DNA from: Propionivibrio dicarboxylicus
GTDB lineage: Bacteria > Pseudomonadota > Gammaproteobacteria > Burkholderiales > Rhodocyclaceae
Assembly (NCBI RefSeq): GCF_900099695.1
Contig: NZ_FNCY01000014.1
Span: 1 to 64,000, forward strand
Direction of reading: 5' to 3'
Length of the DNA: 64,000 bases
A program made the translations under genes and the position numbers. This document shows positions 36,756 to 46,097 of the stretch, one piece after another. The notes beneath the pieces were generated by a model. That model had not been told where the DNA came from and made no database searches. It saw nothing but the letters and a program-made list of their open reading frames with translations. How positions within the stretch are numbered: position 1 is the first letter of the stretch; each line of letters opens with the position of its first letter.

Positions 36756-37736
36756 TCAGGCCGGGAGCGAGATGCCGGGGACCGGCATCGTCCCCGCCTC
36801 GAACAGGACGATTCGGTTCCGCCCGTGCCGCTTGGCATGGTAGAGCGCGGCGTCGGCATGCTTGAACAGTTCGAGTTCGCTGCCGCCGTGATCGGGGAAC
36901 AGAGCGATGCCGATGCACGATCCGATCCGGACCGGGCCCGCCTCGGGCAGTTCGAACGGGTCGTTGAGCAGGACGTGGATTTTCGCGGCGACCCGTTTTG
37001 CTTCTTCCGCGCTGCCGAGGTGGGGCAGCAGGATCAGGAACTCGTCGCCGCCGATGCGGCCGACGCTGTCGGTTTCGCGGATACCGGCGAGCAGCCGCTG
37101 CGCGACGGCCTTGAGCAGTCGGTCGCCGGCCAGGTGCCCGAAATTGTCGTTAACCGGCTTGAAGTGGTCGAGGTCGAGCGATAGCAGGGCAAAGCCCGAA
37201 CGATCCTGGCGTGCGCCGGCAATCGCCGCACTGAGCCGATCGCTGAAGCGCGTGCGGTTGGGCAGGTCGGTCAGCGCATCGTGCTGCGCCATGTGCGCAA
37301 GCCGTTGTTCCATGTGCTTGCGATCGGTGATGTCCTTGGAAACGCAGATGACCGAGATGACGTTCCGGTGCTCGTCGATGATCGGTTTGACGGTGGTGAG
37401 GTAATACCGGTCTCCCACCGGGTTCGGCACGCGTACTTCGATGACTTTGGTCTCGGCCTCGGCGAAGACCGTGCGGACGACGGCGAAACGCTTGTCCGCC
37501 TCGTCCTGGGGAAAGACATCCCAAATGCGGTGACCGATGATGTGCTCGGGTGTTCGCCCTACGCCTTGAGCAAAAGCACGGTTGACGTAACGGTACGTGC
37601 CGTCGGGGAAGAAAGCGAAAATCGGATCGCTCGATTCGTCGAGAAGCAGGCGGTATTCCTGTTCCACGGCACGGAGCGCCTCGAGTTCGTCGGCGAGTTG
37701 TTGGCGGGACCGCATGTCCGATTCTTGTGATGTCAT
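36756..37736 (-). CDS. PAS-GGDEF diguanylate cyclase
   Basis: About 326 residues from ATG 37736. A PAS domain (LLLDESSDPIFAFFPDGTYRYVNRAF through a PAC tail ITDRKHMEQ) precedes a GGDEF domain with the intact catalytic sequence RIGGDEFLILL, so c-di-GMP synthesis is expected. The product-inhibition I-site RxxD is present five residues before it (RETD). No membrane helix: a cytoplasmic sensor, ligand unknown. The start is uncertain (ATG 37715 and 37781 are alternatives). c-di-GMP could plausibly influence the adhesin or pilus in this window. Confidence 0.9.
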   Translation of the reverse strand: MTSQESDMRSRQQLADELEALRAVEQEYRLLLDESSDPIFAFFPDGTYRYVNRAFAQGVGRTPEHIIGHRIWDVFPQDEADKRFAVVRTVFAEAETKVIEVRVPNPVGDRYYLTTVKPIIDEHRNVISVICVSKDITDRKHMEQRLAHMAQHDALTDLPNRTRFSDRLSAAIAGARQDRSGFALLSLDLDHFKPVNDNFGHLAGDRLLKAVAQRLLAGIRETDSVGRIGGDEFLILLPHLGSAEEAKRVAAKIHVLLNDPFELPEAGPVRIGSCIGIALFPDHGGSELELFKHADAALYHAKRHGRNRIVLFEAGTMPVPGISLPA

Positions 37737-37939
37737 GGGGGTAAGGAGCGGGGCCGTGAGCGCTTGAGCAGACGTCAGCATACAGCGAGTTGCGCGACTT
37801 TCGTAGCTTCTTCCGGGCGGGCATGCGCGGCCGGGACGGCCGCGGCTGAACCAATCCCGACCCGGAGTGTCAGCGTCATCGTTGGAGGACTTTCTCTTCC
37901 GGCAACCGGGGCGATGACACTTTCGAGGAGAATGCGGTG

Positions 37940-38473
37940 ATGAAGATGCGGAACGTGCGGGCGGTGCTGCCGTTGGCGGCGATAGTGGCAGCGATATTGG
38001 CCGGGTGTGCCGGGGGCAGCGCCGATCGTGGCGTCGAGGCGGTCTTGAAACCGACACAAGGCAACAGCGCGCAGGGGACGGTGCTGTTCCGGCAGGACGG
38101 CGATGCGGTCGTCGTGACGGCGAACGTGACGGGACTCACGCCGGGCGCGCACGGTTTCCACATTCATGAAAAAGGCGATTGCAGCGCGCCGGACGCGACC
38201 AGCGCCGGCGGGCACTTCAATCCGGGCGCCAAACCGCACGGACATCCCGAACATGGCGATCACCATGCCGGCGACATGCCGATGCTGGTCGCCGACGCAA
38301 GCGGCGCGGCCAGCCTGAAGGTGCGTCTGCCGGGTGTGTCGGTGGGCGGCGAGGCGGCGTCCAGCATCCTCGGTCGCGGCGTCATCGTGCATGCCGTTGC
38401 CGACGATTTCAAGACGCAGCCGACCGGCAATTCCGGGGCGCGGGTGGCCTGTGGCGTGATCGCCGGGCGCTAG
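37940..38473 (+). CDS. sodC: Cu,Zn superoxide dismutase, lipoprotein
   Basis: 177 residues. The lipobox LAGC gives a lipidated cysteine after a signal peptide, so it is membrane-anchored in the periplasm. Copper and zinc ligands are visible in GFHIHEKGDC, GGHFNPGAKPHGHPEH, HHAGDMP and IVHAVADDF; the disulfide pair is in GDC and VACGV, and the guiding arginine lies in SGARVACG. It removes superoxide outside the cytoplasm. RBS GAGGAG nine bases before ATG 37940; a GTG three bases upstream is an alternative. Confidence 0.94.
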   Translation: MKMRNVRAVLPLAAIVAAILAGCAGGSADRGVEAVLKPTQGNSAQGTVLFRQDGDAVVVTANVTGLTPGAHGFHIHEKGDCSAPDATSAGGHFNPGAKPHGHPEHGDHHAGDMPMLVADASGAASLKVRLPGVSVGGEAASSILGRGVIVHAVADDFKTQPTGNSGARVACGVIAGR

Positions 38474-38598
38474 GGCGCGTTCAAATCGCGCCAGGCGCCG
38501 CTGCTCCAGTGGCCGCGCTCACCGGTGATGGAACCGAGCGCGGTGCTTTCCCCTGGTCCGCTTCCGAACCCGGCCGGAAAGCGGCCGCTGCGATCGTC

Positions 38599-38940
38599 TC
38601 AGATGTCGTCGTGCGGGAAGCTTGTGTCGGCGGCGCCGATTGCCGGATACCGCTCGGCGGTGGAAATCTCGGACTCGTCGGCACCCTCGTCGAGGCGCCG
38701 TAATCCGAGGCTGTCGAGCAGACGGCCCATCCCCGCATAACTGCGCAAGTAGGCGATCGCCAGGTCGATATTGGCATTGGCCAGTGCCCGGCGCGCATCG
38801 AACTACTCATTTTGGGTGTTCAGGAGGTCGGGCTGGGTGCGCCGTCCGGTATTGAACTGATCCCGATGATTGAAATTGATCCGAAACCCGAGGCGGATGT
38901 CATTGCGCAGGCCGGTATCCGAGGTGACGGTGTCGACGCT
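38599..38940 (-). pseudogene. Remnant of a TolC-family outer-membrane channel (C-terminal part)
   Basis: On the minus strand the reading DIRLGFRINF...QFNTGRRTQPDLLNTQNE, a stop codon (TAG at 38803-38805), then FDARRALANANIDLAIAYLR and MGRLLDSLGLRRL to a TGA at 38599 is the C-terminal helical part of a TolC-like channel, in which the residue at the stop is normally aromatic. The upstream boundary is vague. It is decayed and unlikely to be functional. The 125 bases between sodC and this remnant hold nothing recognisable. Confidence 0.7.
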
Positions 38941-39083
38941 GATCGTCGCGATCGGCGGGTGGCGTGGCTTCGTGTTGTGGTTCCAGTCGCCGCATTGCCG
39001 CTGGTGTCGAGGGCGACGACCCTGGCATCGATAATTCGGTCGGCATCGCGAACGAGGTCGCCGCCGGAGACGACGATGCCGTA

Positions 39084-39429
39084 GGTGGCGACAGAAGAAG
39101 ATACGATGAAATCCCGAACGGAGTCGAACGAGCGAAGATTCGCAGCAAAGGCGCCGACCGATATGCCGCTTTTCCATGCGCAATCCGAGAATACGTCCCA
39201 TCAGAATGGCCGACAGTTCGAGATCTATCCGCGCGTCGGCCAGATCGATGAAATGCCCGCGCATCACCCGAATCGTGAAATCCATGACGACCGCGAGCGC
39301 CACGCCCAGCGCCCACAAGGTATCGGTCGCATTGTTCGGCACGACGCGGTCATAGACATTCATGGCGAAAAACGGCATGACCAAGGCGAATACATTCGAC
39401 ATGAATGTCGCCAAAACTACAGACCGAAC
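39084..39429 (-). pseudogene. Remnant of a type I secretion ABC transporter (membrane domain)
   Basis: A minus-strand fragment reads VRSVVLATFMSNVFALVMPF, AMNVYDRVVPNNATDTLW and RGHFIDLADARIDLELSAIL, matching the first membrane-domain helices of RTX/LapB-type ABC exporters. A one-base insertion at 39162 shifts the frame; the family continues as SVGAFAANLRSFDSVRDFI in the new frame. The N-terminal peptidase-like domain, the rest of the membrane domain and the ATPase are missing. Between this and the TolC remnant (38973-39083) a stretch with SGGDLVRDADR and DARVVALDTSGNA is of unknown origin. Confidence 0.72.
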
Positions 39430-39541
39430 CGTCCGAGTGCCCGCGCACCTGCCTGAATATTGAGCTTCGCGTCGAGAGCGGGGGGCTCGGCCCGGACGCA
39501 AGTTGCGTGATGTCGGGCATGCGGTAGCACGCCGGCGGGGA

Positions 39542-39564
39542 CGGGGGAAAAAACTTTTCCCCCG
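39542..39564. terminator. Perfect 10-bp inverted repeat upstream of dcd
   Basis: CGGGGGAAAA (39542-39551) and TTTTCCCCCG (39555-39564) form a hairpin with a three-base loop AAC. It lies 60 bases before the dcd start and after the decayed type I locus. It could end incoming transcripts or act as an operator. No other feature is visible in 39430-39541. Confidence 0.5.
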
Positions 39565-39579
39565 CCCTCCGGTAAATCG

Positions 39580-39585
39580 TACAAT
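39580..39585 (+). promoter_or_regulatory. Possible -10 box for dcd
   Basis: TACAAT lies 38 bases before the dcd ATG and just after the inverted repeat. No convincing -35 is seen. Confidence 0.3.
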
Positions 39586-39623
39586 ACGCGCCTTTCCTTC
39601 AATGGTTTCCGGGGTTTACAGCG

Positions 39624-40193
39624 ATGGCCATCAAATCCGATAAATGGATCCGCCGTATGGCGGAGCAGCACGGCATGATCGAGCCGTTTGCGCCGGATCT
39701 GGTACGCGAGGTCGATGGCAAGAAGATCGTTTCTTACGGCACATCGAGCTATGGCTACGATATCCGCTGCGCCGACGAGTTTCGCGTCTTCACCAACATC
39801 AACTCGACGATCGTCGATCCGAAGGCCTTCGATCCGCAGTCCTTTGTCGAAGTGTCGGGCAAGGGTTTCTGCGTGATTCCGCCGAATTCGTTCGCGCTCG
39901 CCCGTACCGTCGAGTATTTCCGCATTCCGCGCAGCGTGCTGACGGTCTGCCTCGGCAAGAGTACTTATGCGCGTTGCGGCATCATCGTCAACGTGACGCC
40001 GTTCGAGCCGGAGTGGGAAGGCTATGTGACGCTCGAGTTCTCCAACACGACGCCGCTGCCCGCCAAGATCTATGCCGGCGAAGGCTGCGCGCAGGTGCTG
40101 TTCTTCGAATCCGACGAGGTTTGCGAAACCTCGTACAAGGATCGTGGCGGCAAATACCAGGGTCAGATTGGCGTGACCCTGCCGAAAATCTGA
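39624..40193 (+). CDS. dcd: dCTP deaminase
   Basis: 189 residues, standard Dcd length. It is a dUTPase-superfamily homotrimer converting dCTP to dUTP, the main source of dUMP for ThyA in many proteobacteria; thyA itself is at 43062-43883. Motifs: [45 protein letters not shown] with the catalytic Glu, and the C-terminal [14 protein letters not shown]. Confidence 0.97.
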   Translation: MAIKSDKWIRRMAEQHGMIEPFAPDLVREVDGKKIVSYGTSSYGYDIRCADEFRVFTNINSTIVDPKAFDPQSFVEVSGKGFCVIPPNSFALARTVEYFRIPRSVLTVCLGKSTYARCGIIVNVTPFEPEWEGYVTLEFSNTTPLPAKIYAGEGCAQVLFFESDEVCETSYKDRGGKYQGQIGVTLPKI

Positions 40194-40281
40194 CGGCGCC
40201 GCCCTACCTTAGCGACGACCGATTCACCCTATTCAAGCGTTGACCCGCCGCGGCGGGTCTCTTCTTATCGAAGGTCAAATC

Positions 40282-42528
40282 ATGCGATTCAATTTTCCGG
40301 TGATCATCATCGACGAGGATTTCCGCTCGGAAAACGCCTCGGGACTGGGCATCCGCGCACTGGCGGAAGCGATTGAAAAAGAGGGAATGGAGGTCATCGG
40401 CGTTACCAGCTATGGTGATCTTTCCTCGTTCGCGCAGCAGCAAAGCCGCGCGTCGGCCTTCATCCTGTCGATCGACGACGAGGAGTTCAGCGGCGACCAG
40501 ACGCAGAAGACGATCGACGAGCTGCGTGCTTTCGTCATGGAGATCCGTTGCCGCAACGAGGACATCCCGATCTTCCTGCACGGCGAGACGCGGACGTCGC
40601 GGCATATCCCGAACGACGTGCTGCGCGAGTTGCACGGCTTCATTCACATGTTCGAGGATACGCCCGAGTTCATCAGTCGCTACGTCGTGCGCGAAGCCAA
40701 GACCTATCTCCGCAGCGTGCCGCCGCCCTTCTTCCGGGCGCTCACGCACTACGCGGCGGATGGCTCGTATTCCTGGCACTGTCCGGGCCATTCGGGCGGC
40801 GTCGCCTTCCTGAAATCGCCGGTCGGCCAGATGTTCCACCAGTTCTTCGGCGAGAACATGCTGCGCGCCGACGTCTGCAACGCCGTCGAGGAACTCGGCC
40901 AGCTGCTCGACCACACCGGCCCGGTGGCGGCCTCCGAGCGTAATGCCGCGCGCATCTTCAACGCCGATCACCTGTTCTTCGTCACCAACGGCACCTCGAC
41001 CTCGAACAAGGTCGTCTGGAACTCGACCGTGGCGCCCGGTGACGTCGTCATCGTCGACCGCAACTGCCACAAGTCGGTGCTTCACTCGATCATCATGACC
41101 GGCGCGATCCCGGTTTTTCTGATGCCGACGCGCAATCACTTTGGCATCATCGGTCCGATTCCGAAGGACGAGTTCCGTTGGGAAAATATCGAAAGAAAGA
41201 TCGCCGCGCATCCGTTCGCCCGTGACGTCAAGGCCAAGCCGCGCGTGCTCACGATCACCCAGAGCACTTATGACGGCATCCTGTACAACGTCGAGGAAAT
41301 CAAGGAGATGCTCGACGGCCGTATCGATACCCTGCACTTCGACGAAGCCTGGCTGCCGCACGCCGCCTTCCATGATTTCTACGGGGATTACCACGCGATC
41401 GGCGAAGACCGGCCGCGCTGCAAGGAGTCGATGGTGTTCGCGACGCAGTCGACGCACAAGCTGCTGGCGGGCTTGTCGCAAGCCTCGCAGATCCTCGTGC
41501 AGAATTCGGAAGCACGTGAACTCGACCGGGCGATTTTCAACGAGGCTTACCTGATGCATACCTCGACCTCGCCGCAGTACGCCATCATTGCCTCGTGCGA
41601 CGTCGCCGCGGCGATGATGGAGGCGCCGGCGGGTACCGCGCTGGTCGAGGAATCGATTGCCGAGGCGCTCGATTTCCGCCGCGCCATGCGCAAGGTCGAC
41701 GAGGAGTGGGGCGCCGACTGGTGGTTCAAGGTCTGGGGGCCGGACGATCTCTCCGAAGAAGGCATCGAGGAACGCGAGGCCTGGATGCTCAAGCCGGGCG
41801 AGCGCTGGCACGGCTTTGGCCAGTTGTCCGATGGCTTCAACATGCTCGACCCGATCAAGGCGACGATCATCACCCCGGGCCTCGACGTCGATGGCGACTT
41901 CGCCGATGGCGCCGGCATTCCGGCGGCGATCGTCACCAAGTATCTTGCCGAGCACGGCGTCATCGTCGAGAAGTGCGGCCTCTATTCCTTTTTCATCATG
42001 TTCACGATCGGCATCACCAAGGGCCGGTGGAACACGATGGTGACCGAATTGCAGCAGTTCAAGGACGACTACGACAAGAACCAGCCCTTGTGGAAAGTGT
42101 TGCCGGAGTTTGTCGCGAAACATCCGGTTTACGAGCGCATGGGCTTGCGTGACCTGTGTCACCTGATCCACGGCGTCTACTCGCAGAACGACGTGGCCCG
42201 GCTGACGACCGAGATGTATCTCTCCGATATGGTCCCGGCGATGAAGCCGACCGACGCGTTTGCCAAGATGGCGCACCGCGAGATCGATCGTGTGCCGATC
42301 GACGAACTCGAGGGCCGCATTACCAGCATCCTGCTGACGCCGTATCCGCCGGGCATTCCGCTGCTGATTCCGGGCGAGCGCTTCAATGCGACGATCGTGC
42401 GCTATCTCAAATTCGCGCGCTTCTTCAACGAGCAGTTCCCGGGATTCGAAACCGACATCCACGGGCTGGTCAAGGAAGTCGTCGACGGCAAGGCCCGCTA
42501 CTATGTCGATTGCGTACGGCAGGCGTGA
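40282..42528 (+). CDS. Orn/Lys/Arg decarboxylase, PLP-dependent (class III fold-type I)
   Basis: 748 residues: an N-terminal receiver-like wing domain (to ~130), a PLP-binding core with WHCPGHSGG and the Schiff-base lysine in QSTHKLLAG, and the C-terminal domain. Such enzymes decarboxylate lysine, arginine or ornithine, consuming a proton and producing cadaverine, agmatine or putrescine. Substrate cannot be told by eye; no antiporter gene (cadB/adiC) is adjacent, so a biosynthetic role (polyamines) is as likely as acid resistance. Start ATG 40282 has GAAGG upstream. Confidence 0.9.
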   Translation: MRFNFPVIIIDEDFRSENASGLGIRALAEAIEKEGMEVIGVTSYGDLSSFAQQQSRASAFILSIDDEEFSGDQTQKTIDELRAFVMEIRCRNEDIPIFLHGETRTSRHIPNDVLRELHGFIHMFEDTPEFISRYVVREAKTYLRSVPPPFFRALTHYAADGSYSWHCPGHSGGVAFLKSPVGQMFHQFFGENMLRADVCNAVEELGQLLDHTGPVAASERNAARIFNADHLFFVTNGTSTSNKVVWNSTVAPGDVVIVDRNCHKSVLHSIIMTGAIPVFLMPTRNHFGIIGPIPKDEFRWENIERKIAAHPFARDVKAKPRVLTITQSTYDGILYNVEEIKEMLDGRIDTLHFDEAWLPHAAFHDFYGDYHAIGEDRPRCKESMVFATQSTHKLLAGLSQASQILVQNSEARELDRAIFNEAYLMHTSTSPQYAIIASCDVAAAMMEAPAGTALVEESIAEALDFRRAMRKVDEEWGADWWFKVWGPDDLSEEGIEEREAWMLKPGERWHGFGQLSDGFNMLDPIKATIITPGLDVDGDFADGAGIPAAIVTKYLAEHGVIVEKCGLYSFFIMFTIGITKGRWNTMVTELQQFKDDYDKNQPLWKVLPEFVAKHPVYERMGLRDLCHLIHGVYSQNDVARLTTEMYLSDMVPAMKPTDAFAKMAHREIDRVPIDELEGRITSILLTPYPPGIPLLIPGERFNATIVRYLKFARFFNEQFPGFETDIHGLVKEVVDGKARYYVDCVRQA

Positions 42529-42544
42529 TCGGTTCGTGGAAAAG

Positions 42545-42570
42545 AAAAAAGCGGCTGCGGCCGCTTTTTT
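42545..42570. terminator. Bidirectional terminator between the decarboxylase and folA
   Basis: An A6-GCGGC (42545-42555) stem arm pairs with GCCGC-T6 (42560-42570) around loop TGCG. A-run and T-run flank both sides, so it can stop transcription from both converging genes. Confidence 0.9.
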
Positions 42571-42586
42571 CATGCTCTCGCCATGA

Positions 42587-43060
42587 TCAGACGCGGCCGT
42601 AAATAGCGAAGCTGAAATCCGCACCGCCGGCGACGCGTGAGCATTCCTGCCATTCTTGCGCAATGATCTCGGGGAAAAAAGCGTCGCCGTCGTAGTCGCG
42701 TTCGATCTCGGTCAGGTAGAGACGGTCGGCATGCGGCAGCGCCAGACGGTAGAGCGCTTCGCCGCCGATGACAAACACTTCGTTCTCGCCTTGAGTGGCG
42801 GCGAGCGCCGCGTCGAGCGAGCCGGCGAGTTCGGCGCCGGGCGCGACATACGCTGCGTTGCGACTGACGACGATGTTGCGTCGTCCCGGCAGGGGGCGGA
42901 ATTTCTCCGGCAGCGATTCCCAGGTCTTGCGCCCCATGATGACGGGCTTGCCGCGCGTCGTCTCGCGGAAATAGCGCATGTCTTCGGGCAGGTGCCAGAG
43001 CAGCGCATTGTCCTTGCCGATGACCCGCTGGCGGGCTACGGCGGCGATCAGCGAGAGCAT
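42587..43060 (-). CDS. folA: Dihydrofolate reductase
   Basis: 157 residues from ATG 43060 (MLSLIAAVARQRVIGKDNALLWHLPEDM). The catalytic acidic residue lies in HLPEDMRYF (Glu/Asp region), and the NADPH-binding sites are PVIMGRKTWESLP and EVFVIGGEALYRLALP. It regenerates tetrahydrofolate after ThyA. It starts one base after the thyA stop on the same strand. The additional codons upstream in the frame belong to a shadow of thyA. Confidence 0.96.
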   Translation of the reverse strand: MLSLIAAVARQRVIGKDNALLWHLPEDMRYFRETTRGKPVIMGRKTWESLPEKFRPLPGRRNIVVSRNAAYVAPGAELAGSLDAALAATQGENEVFVIGGEALYRLALPHADRLYLTEIERDYDGDAFFPEIIAQEWQECSRVAGGADFSFAIYGRV

Positions 43061-43061
43061 G

Positions 43062-43883
43062 TCAGACGGCGACCGGCGCTGAAATATGCGGGTGCGGATC
43101 GTAGCCTTCGAGCGTGAAGTCCTCGAAGCGGAAGGCGAACAGATCGCTGACCTCGGGGTTGATCCGCATCGTCGGCAGGGCGCGCGGTTCGCGCGCGAGT
43201 TGCCGTTCGACCTGTTCGAAATGATTGCTGTAGAGGTGCGCATCGCCGAAGGTGTGCACGAAGTCGCCGGCGCGATAACCGCACACCTGGGCGAGCATCA
43301 TCGTCAGCAGTGCATAGGACGCGATGTTGAAGGGCACGCCGAGGAAAATGTCGGCGCTGCGCTGGTAAAGCTGGCACGACAGTTTGGGACGCCGGTCGGT
43401 GTCGTCATCGGCCGGCGGGGCGACGTAGAGCTGGAAGAAAGCGTGGCACGGCGGCAGCGCCATGCGATCGACATCGGCCGGGTTCCATGCCGTGACGATA
43501 TGCCGGCGCGAATCCGGGTTCTTCTTGAGGCCTTCGACGAGTTGGGCGATCTGGTCGATCTCGCGGCCGTCGGGCGTTTTCCAGTGGCGCCACTGATACC
43601 CGTAGACCGGGCCGAGATTGCCTTCGGCATCGGCCCACTCGTCCCAGATGCGCACGCCGTTGTCCTTGAGGTAGGCAATATTGGTGTCCCCCTGGAGGAA
43701 CCATAACAACTCATGGACGATCGAGCGCAGGTGCAGCTTTTTTGTTGTCAGCAGCGGGAATCCGGCGGCGAGGTCGAAACGCATCTGCCAGCCGAATACC
43801 GAGCGCGTGCCGGTGCCGGTGCGGTCTGATTTGGTGATGCCGTGTTCATACACGTGGCGCATCAGGTCGAGGTAAGCTTTCAT
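43062..43883 (-). CDS. thyA: Thymidylate synthase
   Basis: 273 residues (slightly longer than the 264 of E. coli because of an insert with [10 protein letters not shown] after QLYVAP). Catalytic cysteine is in [12 protein letters not shown]; dUMP-binding residues in [17 protein letters not shown] and the SYALL motif are intact. It converts dUMP and methylene-THF to dTMP and DHF, which FolA recycles; the two genes are coupled. Confidence 0.97.
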   Translation of the reverse strand: MKAYLDLMRHVYEHGITKSDRTGTGTRSVFGWQMRFDLAAGFPLLTTKKLHLRSIVHELLWFLQGDTNIAYLKDNGVRIWDEWADAEGNLGPVYGYQWRHWKTPDGREIDQIAQLVEGLKKNPDSRRHIVTAWNPADVDRMALPPCHAFFQLYVAPPADDDTDRRPKLSCQLYQRSADIFLGVPFNIASYALLTMMLAQVCGYRAGDFVHTFGDAHLYSNHFEQVERQLAREPRALPTMRINPEVSDLFAFRFEDFTLEGYDPHPHISAPVAV

Positions 43884-43920
43884 GGCATCCAGGGGGTATG
43901 ACGTGGTTCTTGAGGCGGCG

Positions 43921-44472
43921 TCAGGATTGCTCGTCCTCGGCCGGGCTATCGACGAATTGCTCGTCGTCGGCCGGGGTGTTGCCGAGCGTCTTCAGGTATT
44001 GGAAGAGTGCCCGGAAGCTCTTCGGCGGTTTGTTCTGTTCCTGTTCTTTCAGTGCCGAGCGGCGCAATGCGCGCAGATGCTGGAGGTCGGCGCTCGGATA
44101 CTGGCTGGCGATCTGGTGCAGCGCCTTTTCGTCGGCAAGGATGTCGTCGCGCAGCTTTTCGAGCAGGTGCAGGCGTGCCGTCTGCTCGGCGGATTCTCCG
44201 CGTGCCTCGGCGATGGCGGCCCGGATGGGCTCGGCATCGCTGCCGCGCATCAGTCGGCCGATGAACTGGAGCTGCCGGCGTCTCGCTTCGTCGTGGCGCG
44301 GCATGCGCTGCGCTGTCAGCACGGCGTCGCGCAGGTCGTCCGGCAGGGCGATTTTCTTGACGCGGTCGGTCGGCAAGGCAACGAGTTCCTCGCCGAGCGA
44401 CTGCAGCTCTTCCATGGCCTTCTTGCGGCGGGTCTTGGAGATCGGGAGGGCGTCTTCGTCTTGATCGGTCAT
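43921..44472 (-). CDS. yjgA: DarP/YjgA ribosome-associated assembly protein
   Basis: 183 residues, highly charged and helical. Family features: [35 protein letters not shown] and [13 protein letters not shown]. DarP (YjgA) acts in late 50S-subunit maturation in E. coli. It is back-to-back with pmbA, an arrangement conserved in proteobacteria. Confidence 0.92.
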   Translation of the reverse strand: MTDQDEDALPISKTRRKKAMEELQSLGEELVALPTDRVKKIALPDDLRDAVLTAQRMPRHDEARRRQLQFIGRLMRGSDAEPIRAAIAEARGESAEQTARLHLLEKLRDDILADEKALHQIASQYPSADLQHLRALRRSALKEQEQNKPPKSFRALFQYLKTLGNTPADDEQFVDSPAEDEQS

Positions 44473-44499
44473 CGGCAGGTTCGGGGCGGTTGTCTGGGG

Positions 44500-44518
44500 G
44501 CGCCCGGAAGCCGGGCGC
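44500..44518. promoter_or_regulatory. Hairpin in the yjgA-pmbA divergent region
   Basis: GCGCCCGG (44500-44507) pairs perfectly with CCGGGCGC (44511-44518) around AAG. A TATGAT box (44527-44532) follows and may be the pmbA -10. The role is unknown. Confidence 0.35.
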
Positions 44519-44561
44519 GAAGCTGCTATGATAACGGCTTTCGTCTTCCGACTGTGTTTCC

Positions 44562-45935
44562 ATGACCCGACCCGTGCCCGCTCCCGGCGGCGAACAACGT
44601 TTCGCCCATTCCTTGCCCGTTCTGCAAGCGCTCGCCCAGGACGTTCTCGGGCACGCGCGTGCTCTGGGGGCCAGCGATTGCGAGGTCGATGTCTCCGAAG
44701 GTCTCGGACAGGCCGTGACGGTCCGCTGCGGCGCGGTCGAGACGGTCGAATACAACCGCGACAAGGGCATCGGCGTGACCGTCTATCTCGGGCAGCGCAA
44801 AGGGCACGCGAGCACTTCCGATTTCTCGCCGTCGGCGCTGCGCGAGACAGTCGAGGCGGCGCTGGCGATCGCGCGCTATACCGCCGAGGATGCCTGTGCC
44901 GGTTTGCCCGATGCCGCAGTACTCGCGGCCCCGGCCGATTGCGCCCGTGACCTCGATCTCTATCACCCCTGGCGTCTCGACGTGGACGGCTGCATCGATC
45001 TGGCGCGGCGCTGCGAACAGGCGGCCTTCGACGTCAGCCCGCAAGTGACGAATTCCGAAGGGGCGACGGTGTCGATCCAGGAAGGTCATTTCGTCGCCGC
45101 CAACAGCTTGGGCTTCATGGGTGGTTTTCCGACGTCCCGCCACTACGTGTCGTGTTCGGTGATTACCGGCCGGGAAGACGCCATGCAGCGCGACGACTGG
45201 TATTCGACGGCGCGCAATCCGCAGTGGATCGCCGCGCCGGAAGCGATCGGCGACTACGCGGCGCGACGCGCGCTGGCGCGACTCGGCGCGCGCAAGATCC
45301 CGACCTGCAAGGTGCCTGTACTGTTCGAGGCGCCGCTGGCGGCGTCGCTGATCGGCAATTTCGTCCATGCCGTGAGCGGCGGCAGTCTCTACCGCAAGTC
45401 CTCCTTCCTGCTCGACAGCCTCGGCAAACCGGTCTTCTCGAAGATCGTGCGCATTCGCGAAGAGCCGCATCTGCCCGGCGCGCTGGCCAGCAGCCTGTTC
45501 GACAACGACGGCGTGGCGACGCGTCCGCGCCTCGTCGTCGATGACGGCGTCTTGCAGGGGTATTTCCTCGGAACCTATTCGGCGCGCAAGCTCGGCTTGC
45601 CCTGCACGGCCAACGCCGGCGGGTGCCACAACCTGATCGTCGATGGTGGCGCTCTCGATTTCGAAGGACTCTTGCGCAGCATGGGCCGCGGCCTGCTGGT
45701 GACCGAACTGCTCGGCCACGGCGTCAATTACGTCAACGGCGACTATTCGCGCGGGGCTGCCGGCTACTGGGTCGAGAACGGACAGATCGCCTATCCCGTC
45801 GAGGAAATCACCATCGCCGGCAATCTGCGCGACATGTTCCGCCAGATCGCCGCCGTCGGTAATGACGTTCTGGTACGTGGTTCGCGCCAGGTCGGGTCGA
45901 TCCTGATCGAGGGAATGAAGATCGCCGGGAACTAG
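44562..45935 (+). CDS. pmbA: PmbA/TldE metalloprotease subunit
   Basis: 457 residues of the TldD/PmbA family. PmbA (TldE) partners TldD in a heterodimeric protease that matures microcin-like peptides and degrades unfolded peptides; the zinc HExxH motif is in TldD, not here, as expected. Typical family segments: VEYNRDKGIGVTVYLGQRKG and, near the C-terminus, GNLRDMF. tldD is not in this window. Confidence 0.93.
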   Translation: MTRPVPAPGGEQRFAHSLPVLQALAQDVLGHARALGASDCEVDVSEGLGQAVTVRCGAVETVEYNRDKGIGVTVYLGQRKGHASTSDFSPSALRETVEAALAIARYTAEDACAGLPDAAVLAAPADCARDLDLYHPWRLDVDGCIDLARRCEQAAFDVSPQVTNSEGATVSIQEGHFVAANSLGFMGGFPTSRHYVSCSVITGREDAMQRDDWYSTARNPQWIAAPEAIGDYAARRALARLGARKIPTCKVPVLFEAPLAASLIGNFVHAVSGGSLYRKSSFLLDSLGKPVFSKIVRIREEPHLPGALASSLFDNDGVATRPRLVVDDGVLQGYFLGTYSARKLGLPCTANAGGCHNLIVDGGALDFEGLLRSMGRGLLVTELLGHGVNYVNGDYSRGAAGYWVENGQIAYPVEEITIAGNLRDMFRQIAAVGNDVLVRGSRQVGSILIEGMKIAGN

Positions 45936-46020
45936 GCTGCGCTCCCGATTGGCGGCTTGACTGAGTGCCGGAGGGCGTAATGACACTTCAATTGTGTCCG
46001 CCACGACGTCGTCCTTTGGC

Positions 46021-46026
46021 TATAAT
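46021..46026 (+). promoter_or_regulatory. -10 box for the first TRAP binding-protein gene
   Basis: A perfect TATAAT 71 bases before ATG 46098; the best -35 candidate (TTGTGT, 45992-45997) is too far (23 bases). A ribosome site CCAGGAGAG lies just before the gene. Confidence 0.45.
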
Positions 46027-46097
46027 CACCCGGTTGGTTCCCGTTGTCGTTCCTTTTGGCAGTTCAATGGATTTGTTTCCCCAGGAGAGATGAGATC

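Noticed and set aside
38474-38810. A 109-residue minus-strand ORF at 38481-38810.
   Set aside because: Out of frame with the TolC remnant in the same place and of low-complexity composition.
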